A stretch of 33,882 nucleotides of DNA. Source: a candidate division WOR-3 bacterium (lineage in GTDB: Bacteria; Hydrothermota; Tepidihabitantia; SM23-42). The notes under the pieces were generated by a model. It ran no database searches and was not told the origin of the DNA. It saw only the letters and a list, made by a program, of their open reading frames with translations. Of this stretch, positions 1-8,273 are shown piece by piece. The stretch is taken from contig DRIG01000043.1 in the NCBI GenBank assembly GCA_011052815.1, forward strand, positions 1 through 33,882, read 5' to 3'. Made by a program: the position numbers and the translations under genes. Numbering within the stretch: position 1 is the first letter of the stretch; every line of letters begins with the position of its first letter.

Positions 1-540
1 GCCCGTAAATTTGTAGGAACGGCCTCCTATTCGCGTCGGGTTCCCGACCGCATCAAACGCCGTAAAGACATAGTTGTAGACTTCACCCATATTGCACATC
101 TCTCCTTTGTTGGTTCTGCCGTCCCAGGAGATAGAGGAAGGGGGCAGTCCCCGTTCTGCGTACCGCCTTACGACGTCCCCTTTTGTGTCGGTGATGACGA
201 GTTCCCATGAGGAAACGGTTTTTTCGAAACGCGGAATAAAGAGGGCTATGCTGCCGTACATCAGTCTGCTTACCAGAGGAATTCTTAGATATTCACTGTG
301 CAGGTATAAAATCGGGGTATTCAGTGCGTCGATTGTGGAATAGAGTTTTTCGTCAAAGATATATCTTTCCTGGGAAATTACAGAATCCAGAGGGGCGAAC
401 GGTTTCAGCTCAGGTGTAAGATATATTTTTCTGTCGTCGATTTTGAATTCCGCTTCTCCTTTTATTACCTCTTCGCCGATTTCATGACCACCGCTTTTTG
501 GTTCCTGCGATACTATAAAAATCAATAAAAAGAGATACAT
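1..540 (-). CDS. Secreted protein with FlgD-like module, 3' end outside window
   Basis: Reading leftward from an ATG at 538-540, the frame stays open for 180 codons to the window edge, so the C-terminus is missing. GAGGAG six bases before the ATG is a good ribosome site. The first ten residues (MYLFLLIFIV) look like a short signal sequence. Residues about 125-178 form a FlgD-like beta module: an SWELVITD strand, GDVVRRY, an SWDGRTNKG turn, then a YNYVFTAFDAVGN strand. The same pattern ends the PorV-like protein at 5577-6839. It lies 22 bases after the TonB-type gene, last visible in the Exb operon. By position it would match the periplasmic or outer-membrane partner (TolB/Pal/OmpA-like) of a Tol-type system, but no OmpA domain is visible in the part present, so that role is inference. 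Confidence 0.8.
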   Translation of the reverse strand, partial: MYLFLLIFIVSQEPKSGGHEIGEEVIKGEAEFKIDDRKIYLTPELKPFAPLDSVISQERYIFDEKLYSTIDALNTPILYLHSEYLRIPLVSRLMYGSIALFIPRFEKTVSSWELVITDTKGDVVRRYAERGLPPSSISWDGRTNKGEMCNMGEVYNYVFTAFDAVGNPTRIGGRSYKFTG

Positions 541-562
541 TTTTTACTCCTCGATATGCATC

Positions 563-1468
563 TTAACCACAGACAAACCTGAATGTTATAATACCCCATT
601 GCGTTTCCTGGACGACGTTTGAAGGCAGGGGCGCGAATTTCCAGAGCCTCAGTGCTTTAATGACCGCCTGGTCAAGATCCGGATAGCCGGAGCTGACTTC
701 GATCAAAGTTCCTTCTCTGACACAGCCGGACGGTTCCACCCAGATTCTGATCTTCACGACACCGGAGATTCCTTTGCGCAGGCACCAGGCAGGATACTTG
801 GGCAGAATCTTGCTGAGGATCTGACGATTTGCAATCGGGCCGGCCAGAGAAATCTGGGTACCGCCTTTTTCGACCTTCAATTTTGTTTCAACCTGCTTTT
901 CGACTTTTTTCCCGATCTGGGAGGTCTTGGGCGGAGGTGGTTTTTTATCGATCTTGATTGCCGGCACCTGGGCTTTCCTACCTATATTGCCGCCGCCGAT
1001 GCCCACGCCGCCTTCACCGCCTGCACCACGGGGCAGATTCTTTGCAAGAGAAATCGGTTTTTCAGCGAGAATTTCCTCGGTGCTCTTCATAGTTCCGTTT
1101 TTAGTACTACCAATTCTGATTACGTCTCCGACATCTCCGTTGTTGGTCATATAACGATCCAGGTCGATCTTCGCCTGACTTCGATCCATTTTGACGTCAA
1201 GGTCTATCGCCGGAGTGACGATTTCACCGCCGCCGTACGAAGTCTGTTCTGATTCTGAATAGGTCTCTTTGATATCACTCCAGACTGATCCTTTGGAAAT
1301 CACTTTGGCGACTTCAGGTCGATAAGATTGGTCAATGAGGGTGACCTCTTTAATGTCTTCATAGCTGATACCAGAGCTTTTACTCGAACCTGACATCAGA
1401 ATAAATAACAGAATATGAATAATTATCGAAATGATTATACCCAAATCCAATCGTTTATTTCTAAACAT
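563..1468 (-). CDS. TonB/TolA-family energy-transducing protein
   Basis: 301 residues. One N-terminal membrane segment (about 9-26) follows a basic start, as expected for an inner-membrane anchor. The middle is a low-complexity linker: a Gly-rich stretch near residues 150-165, then KKPPPPK and a Lys/Glu-rich segment. The last about 85 residues are a TonB C-terminal domain: YPAWCLRKGISG, VKIRIWVEPSGCV, SSGYPDLDQAVIKALRLWKFAPLP. Known TonB proteins carry energy from ExbB/ExbD across the periplasm to outer-membrane partners. Its start overlaps the upstream exbD stop by one base (TAATG), so translation is coupled. No TonB-dependent receptor is in the window, so the partner is unknown; a TolA-like role is equally possible. 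Confidence 0.9.
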   Translation of the reverse strand: MFRNKRLDLGIIISIIIHILLFILMSGSSKSSGISYEDIKEVTLIDQSYRPEVAKVISKGSVWSDIKETYSESEQTSYGGGEIVTPAIDLDVKMDRSQAKIDLDRYMTNNGDVGDVIRIGSTKNGTMKSTEEILAEKPISLAKNLPRGAGGEGGVGIGGGNIGRKAQVPAIKIDKKPPPPKTSQIGKKVEKQVETKLKVEKGGTQISLAGPIANRQILSKILPKYPAWCLRKGISGVVKIRIWVEPSGCVREGTLIEVSSGYPDLDQAVIKALRLWKFAPLPSNVVQETQWGIITFRFVCG

Positions 1469-1860
1469 TATTCACCCTTTGGCTTTTTTGTGGCGCATGC
1501 AATCCGCTTTGCACCGACTTGTTTCACCTTTGAAAGAATCTCCAGGACATCACGATGGAGGACATTTTTATCCGCCCTGAGAATAACCAGTTGATAGGGG
1601 TCTTTTTCAATCTCGGTTGCCACGATATCTGAAAACTCTTCAGGAGTGACTTCGCTGTCGTTTACGAGCAGACGTCCGTCGACCGTATAGGTGATTGTCA
1701 GGTTCTCCTCGGTCTTTGTTTCAGCGGTATGGGCACGCGGCACATCCACGCGGGTCTGGGTGTGGGTCATTACCAGGGGAGCGACCACCATCATAACCAA
1801 TACCAGGATCAGACCCACGCACGCCATAGGCAGGATGTCGATATTCGCCATATGCTTCAT
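1468..1860 (-). CDS. ExbD/TolR-family protein (second copy)
   Basis: 130 residues: a short cytoplasmic N-terminus, one membrane helix (about 10-31, ACVGLILVLVMMVVAPLVM) and a small periplasmic domain ending LVILRADKNVLHRDVLEILSKVK, the usual ExbD/TolR pattern. In the family the helix lines the proton channel with ExbB and carries a conserved Asp; here D8, just before the helix, is the nearest acidic residue. It overlaps the first exbD by four bases (ATGA), and the next gene (TonB) starts in its stop codon. Translation could also begin at Met4. Two unlike exbD genes in a row suggest a heterodimer rather than a homodimer. Confidence 0.9.
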   Translation of the reverse strand: MKHMANIDILPMACVGLILVLVMMVVAPLVMTHTQTRVDVPRAHTAETKTEENLTITYTVDGRLLVNDSEVTPEEFSDIVATEIEKDPYQLVILRADKNVLHRDVLEILSKVKQVGAKRIACATKKPKGE

Positions 1861-2273
1861 TGTCGACTCCTCAGAAGTGCCAGTTCTCCGGCACCTTTTT
1901 GTTTGGCTAAGTCAAGAATTTGTATGACTCTTTCATAGTGGACGTTGGCTTCGGTGGATACTATCACCTTACGCTGGACACTGCGTGCGAGCAATTCAGG
2001 CAGGAGTTTTTCCAGTTCCTCATACGTTACGAATTCTTCATTCAACATAATCGATCCGTCATCGAGCAGATGGATATTGACCTTGATGTCGCTGACGTCA
2101 CTTGCACCTGCACGGGCGACGCCCGGTGTGTTTACGAATATCCCGGATTCAAAGAAGAGGGGGATGGTGACGATAAAACCGATCACCAGAGAAAGTGCAA
2201 TGTCGACGAGCGAGTTGAGAATCAATCCCTGGGCTTCAGTTTCGAACTTCAGTCGTTTTCGTCGTTTACGCAT
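1857..2273 (-). CDS. ExbD/TolR-family protein (first copy)
   Basis: 138 residues. A very basic N-terminus (MRKRRKRLK) precedes LVDIALSLVIGFIVTIPLFFESG, a membrane helix whose D24 fits the conserved channel aspartate of ExbD/TolR. The periplasmic part has INVHL-like strands and ends RKVIVSTEANVHYERVIQILDLAKQKGAGELALL, the typical TolR fold. It starts one base after the exbB stop and ends inside the start of the second exbD. This copy keeps the canonical Asp, so it is probably the proton-conducting partner. Confidence 0.92.
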   Translation of the reverse strand: MRKRRKRLKFETEAQGLILNSLVDIALSLVIGFIVTIPLFFESGIFVNTPGVARAGASDVSDIKVNIHLLDDGSIMLNEEFVTYEELEKLLPELLARSVQRKVIVSTEANVHYERVIQILDLAKQKGAGELALLRSRQ

Positions 2274-2274
2274 C

Positions 2275-3003
2275 TTAAAATTTCCATCCTGCGTTTGTCG
2301 GCGGCGGAGCAGGAGCTTGAGGAGCCGGTGTCGGATTCACCGCAGGCTGGGAAGCAGTTGCCGGACCCTGAGAAGCCGCTTTTTTCTTTAAATTGCTGAA
2401 CAGCACTGTAATCCGGTCACTCACACCATCCAGTTCCATCGCCATTTCATTGCTCTTTTTCGTGAAGTAGTTATAGAAGAAGAGAGTGGGGATTCCGATG
2501 AATAAGCCGAACGCCGTTGTAAGAAGTGCTTCGGCGATTCCGGCGGAGATGACTGCGGGACCTCCTGACCCGGTAATCGCGATATTGTGGAATGATTTAA
2601 TCAATCCCATCACAGTTCCCAGTAGACCAAGCAGAGTGGCGGCGTTCGCCAGGGTACCCATTCCACCGAGATAGCGGTCGAATTTGACTTTCTCTTCAAT
2701 GATAAAACTGGTCAATACTTCAAAGAGGTGGTCGGATTCAAGATGACGGTTTTCCAGAGCGATCGCAAACAGGGCGTTCAGGGTGTTCTTTCTTTGATTG
2801 ACGTAGTTGAGCGCTGCATTCGGTCCCTGACTTCTCAATATCGAACTGAACTGTAGAAACCCTTTGCGTGTATTGAATCCGTTTTTGCGGAAGTAGATAA
2901 ATCTCTCAATGATAAGCGCCAGGGCGACGATCGAGCAGAAAAGCAGAATATCCATCACCAGGCTGTTTTTAAAGATTTCAATTATTGGTTGACCCAATAT
3001 CAT
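2275..3003 (-). CDS. ExbB/TolQ/MotA-family proton channel subunit
   Basis: 242 residues. N-terminal helix about 13-31 (SLVMDILLFCSIVALALIIERFIYF), a cytoplasmic loop, then two helices within LGGMGTLANAATLLGLLGTVMGLIKSFHNIA and GIAEALLTTAFGLFIGIPTLFFYNYF, which are the hallmark ExbB/TolQ sequences. The family forms a pentameric proton channel around ExbD. The C-terminus carries an unusual Pro/Ala-rich cytoplasmic tail of about 35 residues. AGGAGG lies seven bases before the ATG, within a small predicted hairpin (see 3005-3039). The gene heads the energised part of the operon, 39 bases after the TPR gene. Confidence 0.95.
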   Translation of the reverse strand: MILGQPIIEIFKNSLVMDILLFCSIVALALIIERFIYFRKNGFNTRKGFLQFSSILRSQGPNAALNYVNQRKNTLNALFAIALENRHLESDHLFEVLTSFIIEEKVKFDRYLGGMGTLANAATLLGLLGTVMGLIKSFHNIAITGSGGPAVISAGIAEALLTTAFGLFIGIPTLFFYNYFTKKSNEMAMELDGVSDRITVLFSNLKKKAASQGPATASQPAVNPTPAPQAPAPPPTNAGWKF

Positions 3004-3004
3004 T

Positions 3005-3039
3005 AAGCCTCCTTTTTTAGGCTCCGGTTTTGAACCGGA
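3005..3039 (-). promoter_or_regulatory. Tandem small hairpins covering the exbB ribosome site
   Basis: On the mRNA (minus) strand, UCCGGUU-CAA-AACCGGA (3039-3023) forms a 7-bp stem right after the TPR stop codon. It is followed by AGCCU-N8-AGGCU (3023-3006), a 5-bp stem whose 3' arm contains half of the AGGAGG ribosome site of exbB. There is no U-run, so this is not a simple intrinsic terminator. It could lower exbB translation relative to the TPR gene or be an mRNA-stability stem. Pairing is read by eye; function is inferred. Confidence 0.35.
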
Positions 3040-3042
3040 ACA

Positions 3043-5514
3043 TTATTTCTCTCCTTGCAGGCTGTCCGCCTTCATCTCTTCCTGAACAGGTCCCGGACTT
3101 GTACCGGGTCCTGCTTCACCCAATAATTTTTCACAGATACCGACGTTGTGGCGTGCACTTTCAATATGGGGAGAGTCGGGGAAAGAATCGACGATCACCT
3201 TGAAGTTGGTGAGTGCCTCACCGTATTCTTTCAGGTTATAATAAGAAGTCCCCAGATTGAAATATACGCCGTCTCTCTGTTCTGCTTTTGGAAAATAAGA
3301 AAGATAACGTTTGTACAGATCCGTGGCTTTTTGCCAATCTTTTACGTTTACAGCACATTCCGCTGCGAGAAGCAGGGCGTCGGGTGCATAAGAAGAACTG
3401 GGGAAATTTACAACGACCTTTAAAAACTCATCGATTGCTTTAATGTACTTTTCGTCGTCAAAAAAGCTGCGGGCGATTTGGTACTGACCGTCTGCAGCCA
3501 GCTCGTCCTGCGGAAATTTATCGACGAAGATTTTCATATCGTCGATCGATTCAAGCCCTTTCTGGTAATAACACATCGCCATGCTCTTTCTGGCACTCGC
3601 CGCCTCTTCCGACGTCGGAAAGAGGTCCAGATATTTCTGGAATTCTCTGATTGCATCGTCGAAGCTCTGTTCATTATAGTAACTCTGTCCGATCGCCAGC
3701 TGACTTGAGCGGGCGTATTCACTCAGAGGATGATTTTCCACGACCCATCTGAACAGAGCGCGGGCTTTTTCATATTCAATCGCCTTGAAGTATGTATCAC
3801 CGGCACGGAATCCCGCTTCAGCGGATTTCTCGGCAAGGGGGAAGGTGCCGAGAAGTTTTTCCCATGACTCTATTGCATTTATGTAGTATTCCAAATTATA
3901 GTAACACATTCCTGCATAGAAGAGTGCGGGAACGGCGCAGCGCTCGTCCTTTGGATAGGTGTTATATAACAGCTCAAAGGTATCCAGGGCGCCCATGTAA
4001 TTCCCGAGATTGTACTGCGTATACCCGACTCCGAGATAAGCGGAGATCACAAGGGATGAATCGTCGAAGATCGTCTGGGTCATGGTGCTGAAGATATCGA
4101 GGGCTTCTCTTGCTCGAGCCTGGTTGTATATTGAATAAGCCAGACCCACGCGGGCATAGGGAGTGACTTCGATTCCGAAGAAATCTTTTGTCACACGGAG
4201 AAAATATTTTTCAGCGTCAGCGAAGTTGTTTTTGTAGTAATACGCTTCACCGAGAAAATAGAGGGTTCTTCCCCGCCACGGACTTTTTTCGTCGGGGAAA
4301 TCTTTGATGTAGCGGCTACCGAACGTGACCGTGTGATCATACTGTTTCAGATTGTTCAGTGAATAGAGAAGCATCGCTGCAGCCGGTTCACGGAGTGGTG
4401 AGTTGGGATAACGCTGGGATATGAGTTCGAAGTTGTTCGCCGCATTGAAGTAGTCACCTTTCTGAAAATATATCATACCGGTGAGGTATTCACCGACACT
4501 TGAGAGTTCTCCGGTGGTGAACATCGTCGCCAGCTGGGAAGCGGAGACCAATGCCTGGACAGTGTCGCCGGCAGCCAGCAGGGCGTTGGTCAGTTGAAGA
4601 TTGGCGTAGGATGCAATCTGCGTATTGGGATAGTTGGCACGCACCCGCTGAAACGCACTGACCGAACCGAGGCCGTCACCTAAGTTCATTCGGCATATGC
4701 CGAGGAAATAACTGCTGTGTGCGGCAAGCAGATTGTCGGAATGTCGGGTCAGGGGCAGCAGATGCTCTGACGCCGCCGCAAAATCTCCGGCGTGGATCAA
4801 TGCCGCCGCCAGGAAGAAGTGGGCATAATCATTAAGCGGTGATTTCGGATAATTCAATATGAATTCATAAAATGTGATTTTTGCACCTTCAAAATCTTTG
4901 TTGAAGAAGAGCGCTTCAGCCCGGGAGAACTCGGCGAGCACGGCGATGGGCGTGTTGGGTGCGGTGTCGAGGATCTCTTTGAAAACGGCGATGGACAGAA
5001 GAGGTTTTCCCAGGCGCGAGAGGGTTTTTCCGTAATAAAATTTGGCTTCCAATAACCCGATGTCTTCCAGTTTTTCTTTTGCTTCTTCATAGCTTCCCCT
5101 GAAGTAATGGAGAACGCCGAGGGCGAAGTTCGCACGTTCTTCTTGCTGGTATGCAGGATTTTTCAGAAGTTTTTGCAGGACGTCTTCTGCTTCCCGAAAG
5201 TTATTCTGCAGGATGTCTATAAGTCCGATCGCATAAAGGCACTCGGGTTCAAGATACGTGGATTTTTTCCTCTTCAGGATCTTTTCGAAATTCTTCTTGG
5301 CGTTTCGATAGTCATTGAGGTTGAAATAACATTCTGCAAGTCGGAATCTTATTTCATCCTCAAACTCGCTTCCGCCATACTTTCCGACCATTGACTTGAA
5401 GTATTTCGCGGCATCGGTGTAGTTTTCCTGGAGAAAGAGTTGATGGCCGATTTCATAATCGGTCACCAGTTTATTGTAGTCCACCCCAAACAGGAATATT
5501 ATCAAAGGTAACAT
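3043..5514 (-). CDS. Long tetratricopeptide-repeat periplasmic protein
   Basis: 823 residues. A short hydrophobic start (MLPLIIFLFGV) may be a signal peptide. The rest is an array of about 20 TPR-like helical hairpins of the BamD/YbgF type, with repeated signatures such as YYNLKEYGEALTNFKVIVDSFPDSP, ALFFNKDFEGAKITFYEFILNYPKSPL and YYKNNFADAEKYFLRVTKDF. The tail is a short acidic, Gly/Pro-rich segment. YbgF/CpoB, a TPR protein of the Tol-Pal locus, is the nearest functional parallel, but this protein is about three times longer. It sits between the PorV-like gene (62-base gap) and exbB, so a scaffold linking outer-membrane and energy modules is a reasonable inference. AGGGG precedes the ATG. 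Confidence 0.9.
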   Translation of the reverse strand: MLPLIIFLFGVDYNKLVTDYEIGHQLFLQENYTDAAKYFKSMVGKYGGSEFEDEIRFRLAECYFNLNDYRNAKKNFEKILKRKKSTYLEPECLYAIGLIDILQNNFREAEDVLQKLLKNPAYQQEERANFALGVLHYFRGSYEEAKEKLEDIGLLEAKFYYGKTLSRLGKPLLSIAVFKEILDTAPNTPIAVLAEFSRAEALFFNKDFEGAKITFYEFILNYPKSPLNDYAHFFLAAALIHAGDFAAASEHLLPLTRHSDNLLAAHSSYFLGICRMNLGDGLGSVSAFQRVRANYPNTQIASYANLQLTNALLAAGDTVQALVSASQLATMFTTGELSSVGEYLTGMIYFQKGDYFNAANNFELISQRYPNSPLREPAAAMLLYSLNNLKQYDHTVTFGSRYIKDFPDEKSPWRGRTLYFLGEAYYYKNNFADAEKYFLRVTKDFFGIEVTPYARVGLAYSIYNQARAREALDIFSTMTQTIFDDSSLVISAYLGVGYTQYNLGNYMGALDTFELLYNTYPKDERCAVPALFYAGMCYYNLEYYINAIESWEKLLGTFPLAEKSAEAGFRAGDTYFKAIEYEKARALFRWVVENHPLSEYARSSQLAIGQSYYNEQSFDDAIREFQKYLDLFPTSEEAASARKSMAMCYYQKGLESIDDMKIFVDKFPQDELAADGQYQIARSFFDDEKYIKAIDEFLKVVVNFPSSSYAPDALLLAAECAVNVKDWQKATDLYKRYLSYFPKAEQRDGVYFNLGTSYYNLKEYGEALTNFKVIVDSFPDSPHIESARHNVGICEKLLGEAGPGTSPGPVQEEMKADSLQGEK

Positions 5515-5576
5515 AATCTTCCCCTATATACTCTTAAAATATCCGGCTTGTTTTTTTCCGGTCCATTCATCTATTT

Positions 5577-6839
5577 TTATTCCTGCGGCAGGAATTCGAT
5601 TTCACCTTCTGGACCGAGTGTGGTAACTTTTGTCAGAAAGTCGCTGAAACTGATTGTTTCACCTATTTCATCAATCAATAAAATTTCATAGTAATATTTA
5701 CCGTCGGCGACCACTCTGCCGATATCGTCCAGCCCGTCCCACGAGAGTCTTAATGGTGGCGCTTCCCAGCCTGAATAGGTACGTACGACTTCGCCGTATT
5801 GATTTTTTATCAGGAGCTGCCATCGTTCAATCGGCCGTTTTGTGTTGTAATGGAGGTCGAGCCAGGCGACGTTTTCCTTACGCCCCGGTGTGGGAGAGAA
5901 TTGTTTGGGCTGGGCGTTGACCCATGTTCTGAAGCCGCCGAAGTTGATAAAGATTCCGAATCTATGCTGGTAAGGAACCAGATAGCTGGATGCATAGTGG
6001 AACTCGATGGCGTAATCGAGCCCCACGGAAAATTTATTCCAGTTATTCTTCAAGCCCATACCTGCACTGACATAGTTTCTGTCGAGTCCGCCGCGCAGAG
6101 TGAGTACTGGATAGACCGGAATGAATTCGATCCCGATATGGGGTTCGACAGAGGTCGCACTGCGCAGGATTTTTACGATATCCAGGGCGAAGATGCATCT
6201 TCCTTTATATAGTTTCAATGCGGCGCCGCCCCTGAAGGTCAGAGGAACCGTATCTGTTTGCGTTTCGTGGGTGAGGGTCGGGCCGAGAATGTTCTGGCAG
6301 GTCAGGCCAAAGGTTAGATTACCGCGCGGGAACAAGAAGATACCCAGGTCACCGCCCATACCCAGAGCTCCGTACTGGGAGACTTTACTCGTCATCAGTT
6401 TCATATTCGCACCGACGCCGAGAAATCTCGCCGGCTGATAGGCGTAAGAGAACATAAAACAGTTCTGACTGAACTTGAATGTGCCGAAAGGAGTGCCGTT
6501 TTCATCGTAGGAATCGACATCACCTGAACCGAGATAGATGATTCCTATTCCTATGGCGCCGAACTTTTTCGTCGGCAGGGCATAGCCGATGTAGCCCGCC
6601 TGACTGGCGAGCAGCTGGAGGTAAGAAGATTTTATGTTATGAGACAGAAGTTGAGTCAGACCCGCGGGATTGAAATAGACCGCTTCCTGGTCGTCGGCAA
6701 GTCCTGTGAATGCTTTGCCCATTGCTATGGTTCTGGGGGTCATGCCGTAGTTCAACAGGGCGCCGGGTATTCCTCCGTCCTGTGCAAAGACGAACGTCAC
6801 GACGAAAAATATAATTAATAAAGTAGAAAATTTCACCAT
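5577..6839 (-). CDS. PorV/UPF0164-like outer-membrane barrel with FlgD-like tail
   Basis: 420 residues from the ATG at 6837-6839. I prefer this to an upstream in-frame start (6890), because it places the signal peptide MVKFSTLLIIFFVVTFVFAQ at the N-terminus and AAGGTGGG in front. The N-terminal hallmark of the PorV/PorQ family follows (GMTPRTIAMGKAFTGLADDQEAVYFNPAGL, split across residues about 30-58), then alternating beta strands to about residue 325. The last about 85 residues are a FlgD-like module (RWQLLIKNQYGEVVRTY, LSWDGLDDIGRVVADGKYYYEI) that plain PorV barrels lack. In type IX secretion PorV shuttles substrates at the cell surface. Start and upstream stop overlap by seven bases. Assignment to a family is firm; role in secretion is inferred. 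Confidence 0.88.
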   Translation of the reverse strand: MVKFSTLLIIFFVVTFVFAQDGGIPGALLNYGMTPRTIAMGKAFTGLADDQEAVYFNPAGLTQLLSHNIKSSYLQLLASQAGYIGYALPTKKFGAIGIGIIYLGSGDVDSYDENGTPFGTFKFSQNCFMFSYAYQPARFLGVGANMKLMTSKVSQYGALGMGGDLGIFLFPRGNLTFGLTCQNILGPTLTHETQTDTVPLTFRGGAALKLYKGRCIFALDIVKILRSATSVEPHIGIEFIPVYPVLTLRGGLDRNYVSAGMGLKNNWNKFSVGLDYAIEFHYASSYLVPYQHRFGIFINFGGFRTWVNAQPKQFSPTPGRKENVAWLDLHYNTKRPIERWQLLIKNQYGEVVRTYSGWEAPPLRLSWDGLDDIGRVVADGKYYYEILLIDEIGETISFSDFLTKVTTLGPEGEIEFLPQE

Positions 6840-8182
6840 ACCACACCCACCTTCATCTTTTTGTTGAAGATTGTAGCTGTATGGGTCCATGCCTTGAGGA
6901 CCACGTAATAGACACCGCTCGCCACTCTTTTCCCTTTTTCATTGCGACCGTTCCATACCAGTCTGTTCGTACCGGCGCGTGCACCTTCTTCTCCGGCTGC
7001 AAGGTCCCGTCGGTAGACTAAGTTGCCGAAAGGGTCATAGATCGCAAAGATAAGATTGGACGGGCTCTGGAGAGTATATGCAAATACCATATTATGGGAT
7101 TCTATTCCCATGGGATTCGGATAAGCGAGAAAACTGTCGGGTGTCACCGTAGTGTCCACTACTGCGAGAATGTTCAGATAATTATTATAACTTCTGACGC
7201 CGGAGGTGCTTTTATCTTCTGCCCAGAGGATTACTCTTCCAGTGTCGGAAAAGTTTATTGTGAAGTTCGCCTCACCGTTCACCAGGCTTTCAGGTGCTGG
7301 ATTTGAAAAGAGAAAGTCTGAAAAGAGCTGTATTTGACCGCCTGATGTTGATGTTTTGTTCCACATCGTATCTGTGGCATAGACCGTGACCTCAAAGTCC
7401 TGCAGTTCGTATTGGTCCTCAGGAAGGTCGAGTTTGCCCGGGGTATATGTTTCAGTGTCGCCGGGTAGATATGTTTCTCCGGGAAGCATGACAAGCAGAG
7501 CGGCGTAATCTCCGGGATAGACGGTGATCAAAGAAGAAGTATCCGGTTTCAGAGAGGGGGTGGTGATTGAACGGGTGTACAGGTGTTGCGAACCAGCGGT
7601 TCGAAATACTGGTGAAACTGCTGCAGTTCCGTTGTTCAGGGAAAACCCTCTGGTCGGTGCGAATCCGTCACTACTCGTCATCTGACAGGAGTCATTCCCT
7701 GAACTTATCAGGTTGCTCCACTGGTCGGTAAGATACACCGAAACATTGAAATAATCTCCTGCTGTCTGAGGAACAACGTTTCCTGTTTTACCGGAATCAA
7801 TGCCGGGCGTGTATGTTTGGCCCGGCAGAATGGCCAGTAACTTATACGGAGAATTGGGGTTGAAGGTCACCTGGTTGCTCTCTCCGGTGTGAGGTGGATT
7901 TGCGTAGTCCTGACAGCTTATGGTATAGGTTCCAGCCAGGGTGGCGGTGAATTGTCCCTGCCACACGCCGTTGTTGAAGACGATGTCGAGATTTCCGTAC
8001 TGAGGACCGGGTGTGGTATAGATACGGGCGGGTTCGTTAAAATTCGTCACGATATTATTTGATGCATCGTATGCGTATACCGTGATTGAGCAGGGGGCAC
8101 CGGCGGTCTGGGGTGATGATATGGTGGCGAATCCGAAGTGATCGATCTGGCTGAAAATAAGTAATGAAATCAAAAATTCCAA
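6833..8182 (-). CDS. Secreted Ig-like protein with FlgD-like C-terminal module
   Basis: 449 residues. Start is TTG at 8180-8182, five bases after a perfect AGGAGG. A brief hydrophobic N-terminus (EFLISLLIFSQ) serves as a signal. Residues about 15-340 hold invasin/Ig-like beta domains (AGAPCSITVYAYDASNNIV, FNVSVYLTDQWSNLI, FEVTVYATDTMWNK) joined by a repeated linker, LLAILPGQTYTPG near 115 and LLVMLPGETYLPG near 229. After AYPNPM (353-358) comes a FlgD-like/Por-type sorting module (365-449: FAIYDPFGNLVYRRDL, LVWNGRNEKGKRVASGVYYVVLK). In Por-type secretion such tails are recognised at the outer membrane, so this may be a substrate of the neighbouring PorV-like protein. First gene of the operon. 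Confidence 0.85.
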   Translation of the reverse strand: MEFLISLLIFSQIDHFGFATISSPQTAGAPCSITVYAYDASNNIVTNFNEPARIYTTPGPQYGNLDIVFNNGVWQGQFTATLAGTYTISCQDYANPPHTGESNQVTFNPNSPYKLLAILPGQTYTPGIDSGKTGNVVPQTAGDYFNVSVYLTDQWSNLISSGNDSCQMTSSDGFAPTRGFSLNNGTAAVSPVFRTAGSQHLYTRSITTPSLKPDTSSLITVYPGDYAALLVMLPGETYLPGDTETYTPGKLDLPEDQYELQDFEVTVYATDTMWNKTSTSGGQIQLFSDFLFSNPAPESLVNGEANFTINFSDTGRVILWAEDKSTSGVRSYNNYLNILAVVDTTVTPDSFLAYPNPMGIESHNMVFAYTLQSPSNLIFAIYDPFGNLVYRRDLAAGEEGARAGTNRLVWNGRNEKGKRVASGVYYVVLKAWTHTATIFNKKMKVGVVW

Positions 8183-8273
8183 AGACGCCTCCTTTCGTTC
8201 CTTAATTTAAATTATATTAATTGCAGAGTGAAATAGATTTAAGTCTTCTCTTTTATCAAGCACTATTGACAAA

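Noticed and set aside
92-343. Plus-strand 83-codon open frame near the left edge
   Set aside because: It lies antisense to a frame that is open for 180 codons with a signal sequence, a ribosome site and a recognisable FlgD-like module.
1920-2399. Plus-strand open frames of 148-159 codons across the exbD/exbB genes
   Set aside because: Shadows of strongly conserved ExbB/ExbD coding sequence; composition is not protein-like and no ribosome site is present.
6840-6890. Longer N-terminus for the PorV-like protein
   Set aside because: It would put 17 polar residues before a clean signal peptide; the ATG at 6839 has a ribosome site and overlaps the upstream stop.
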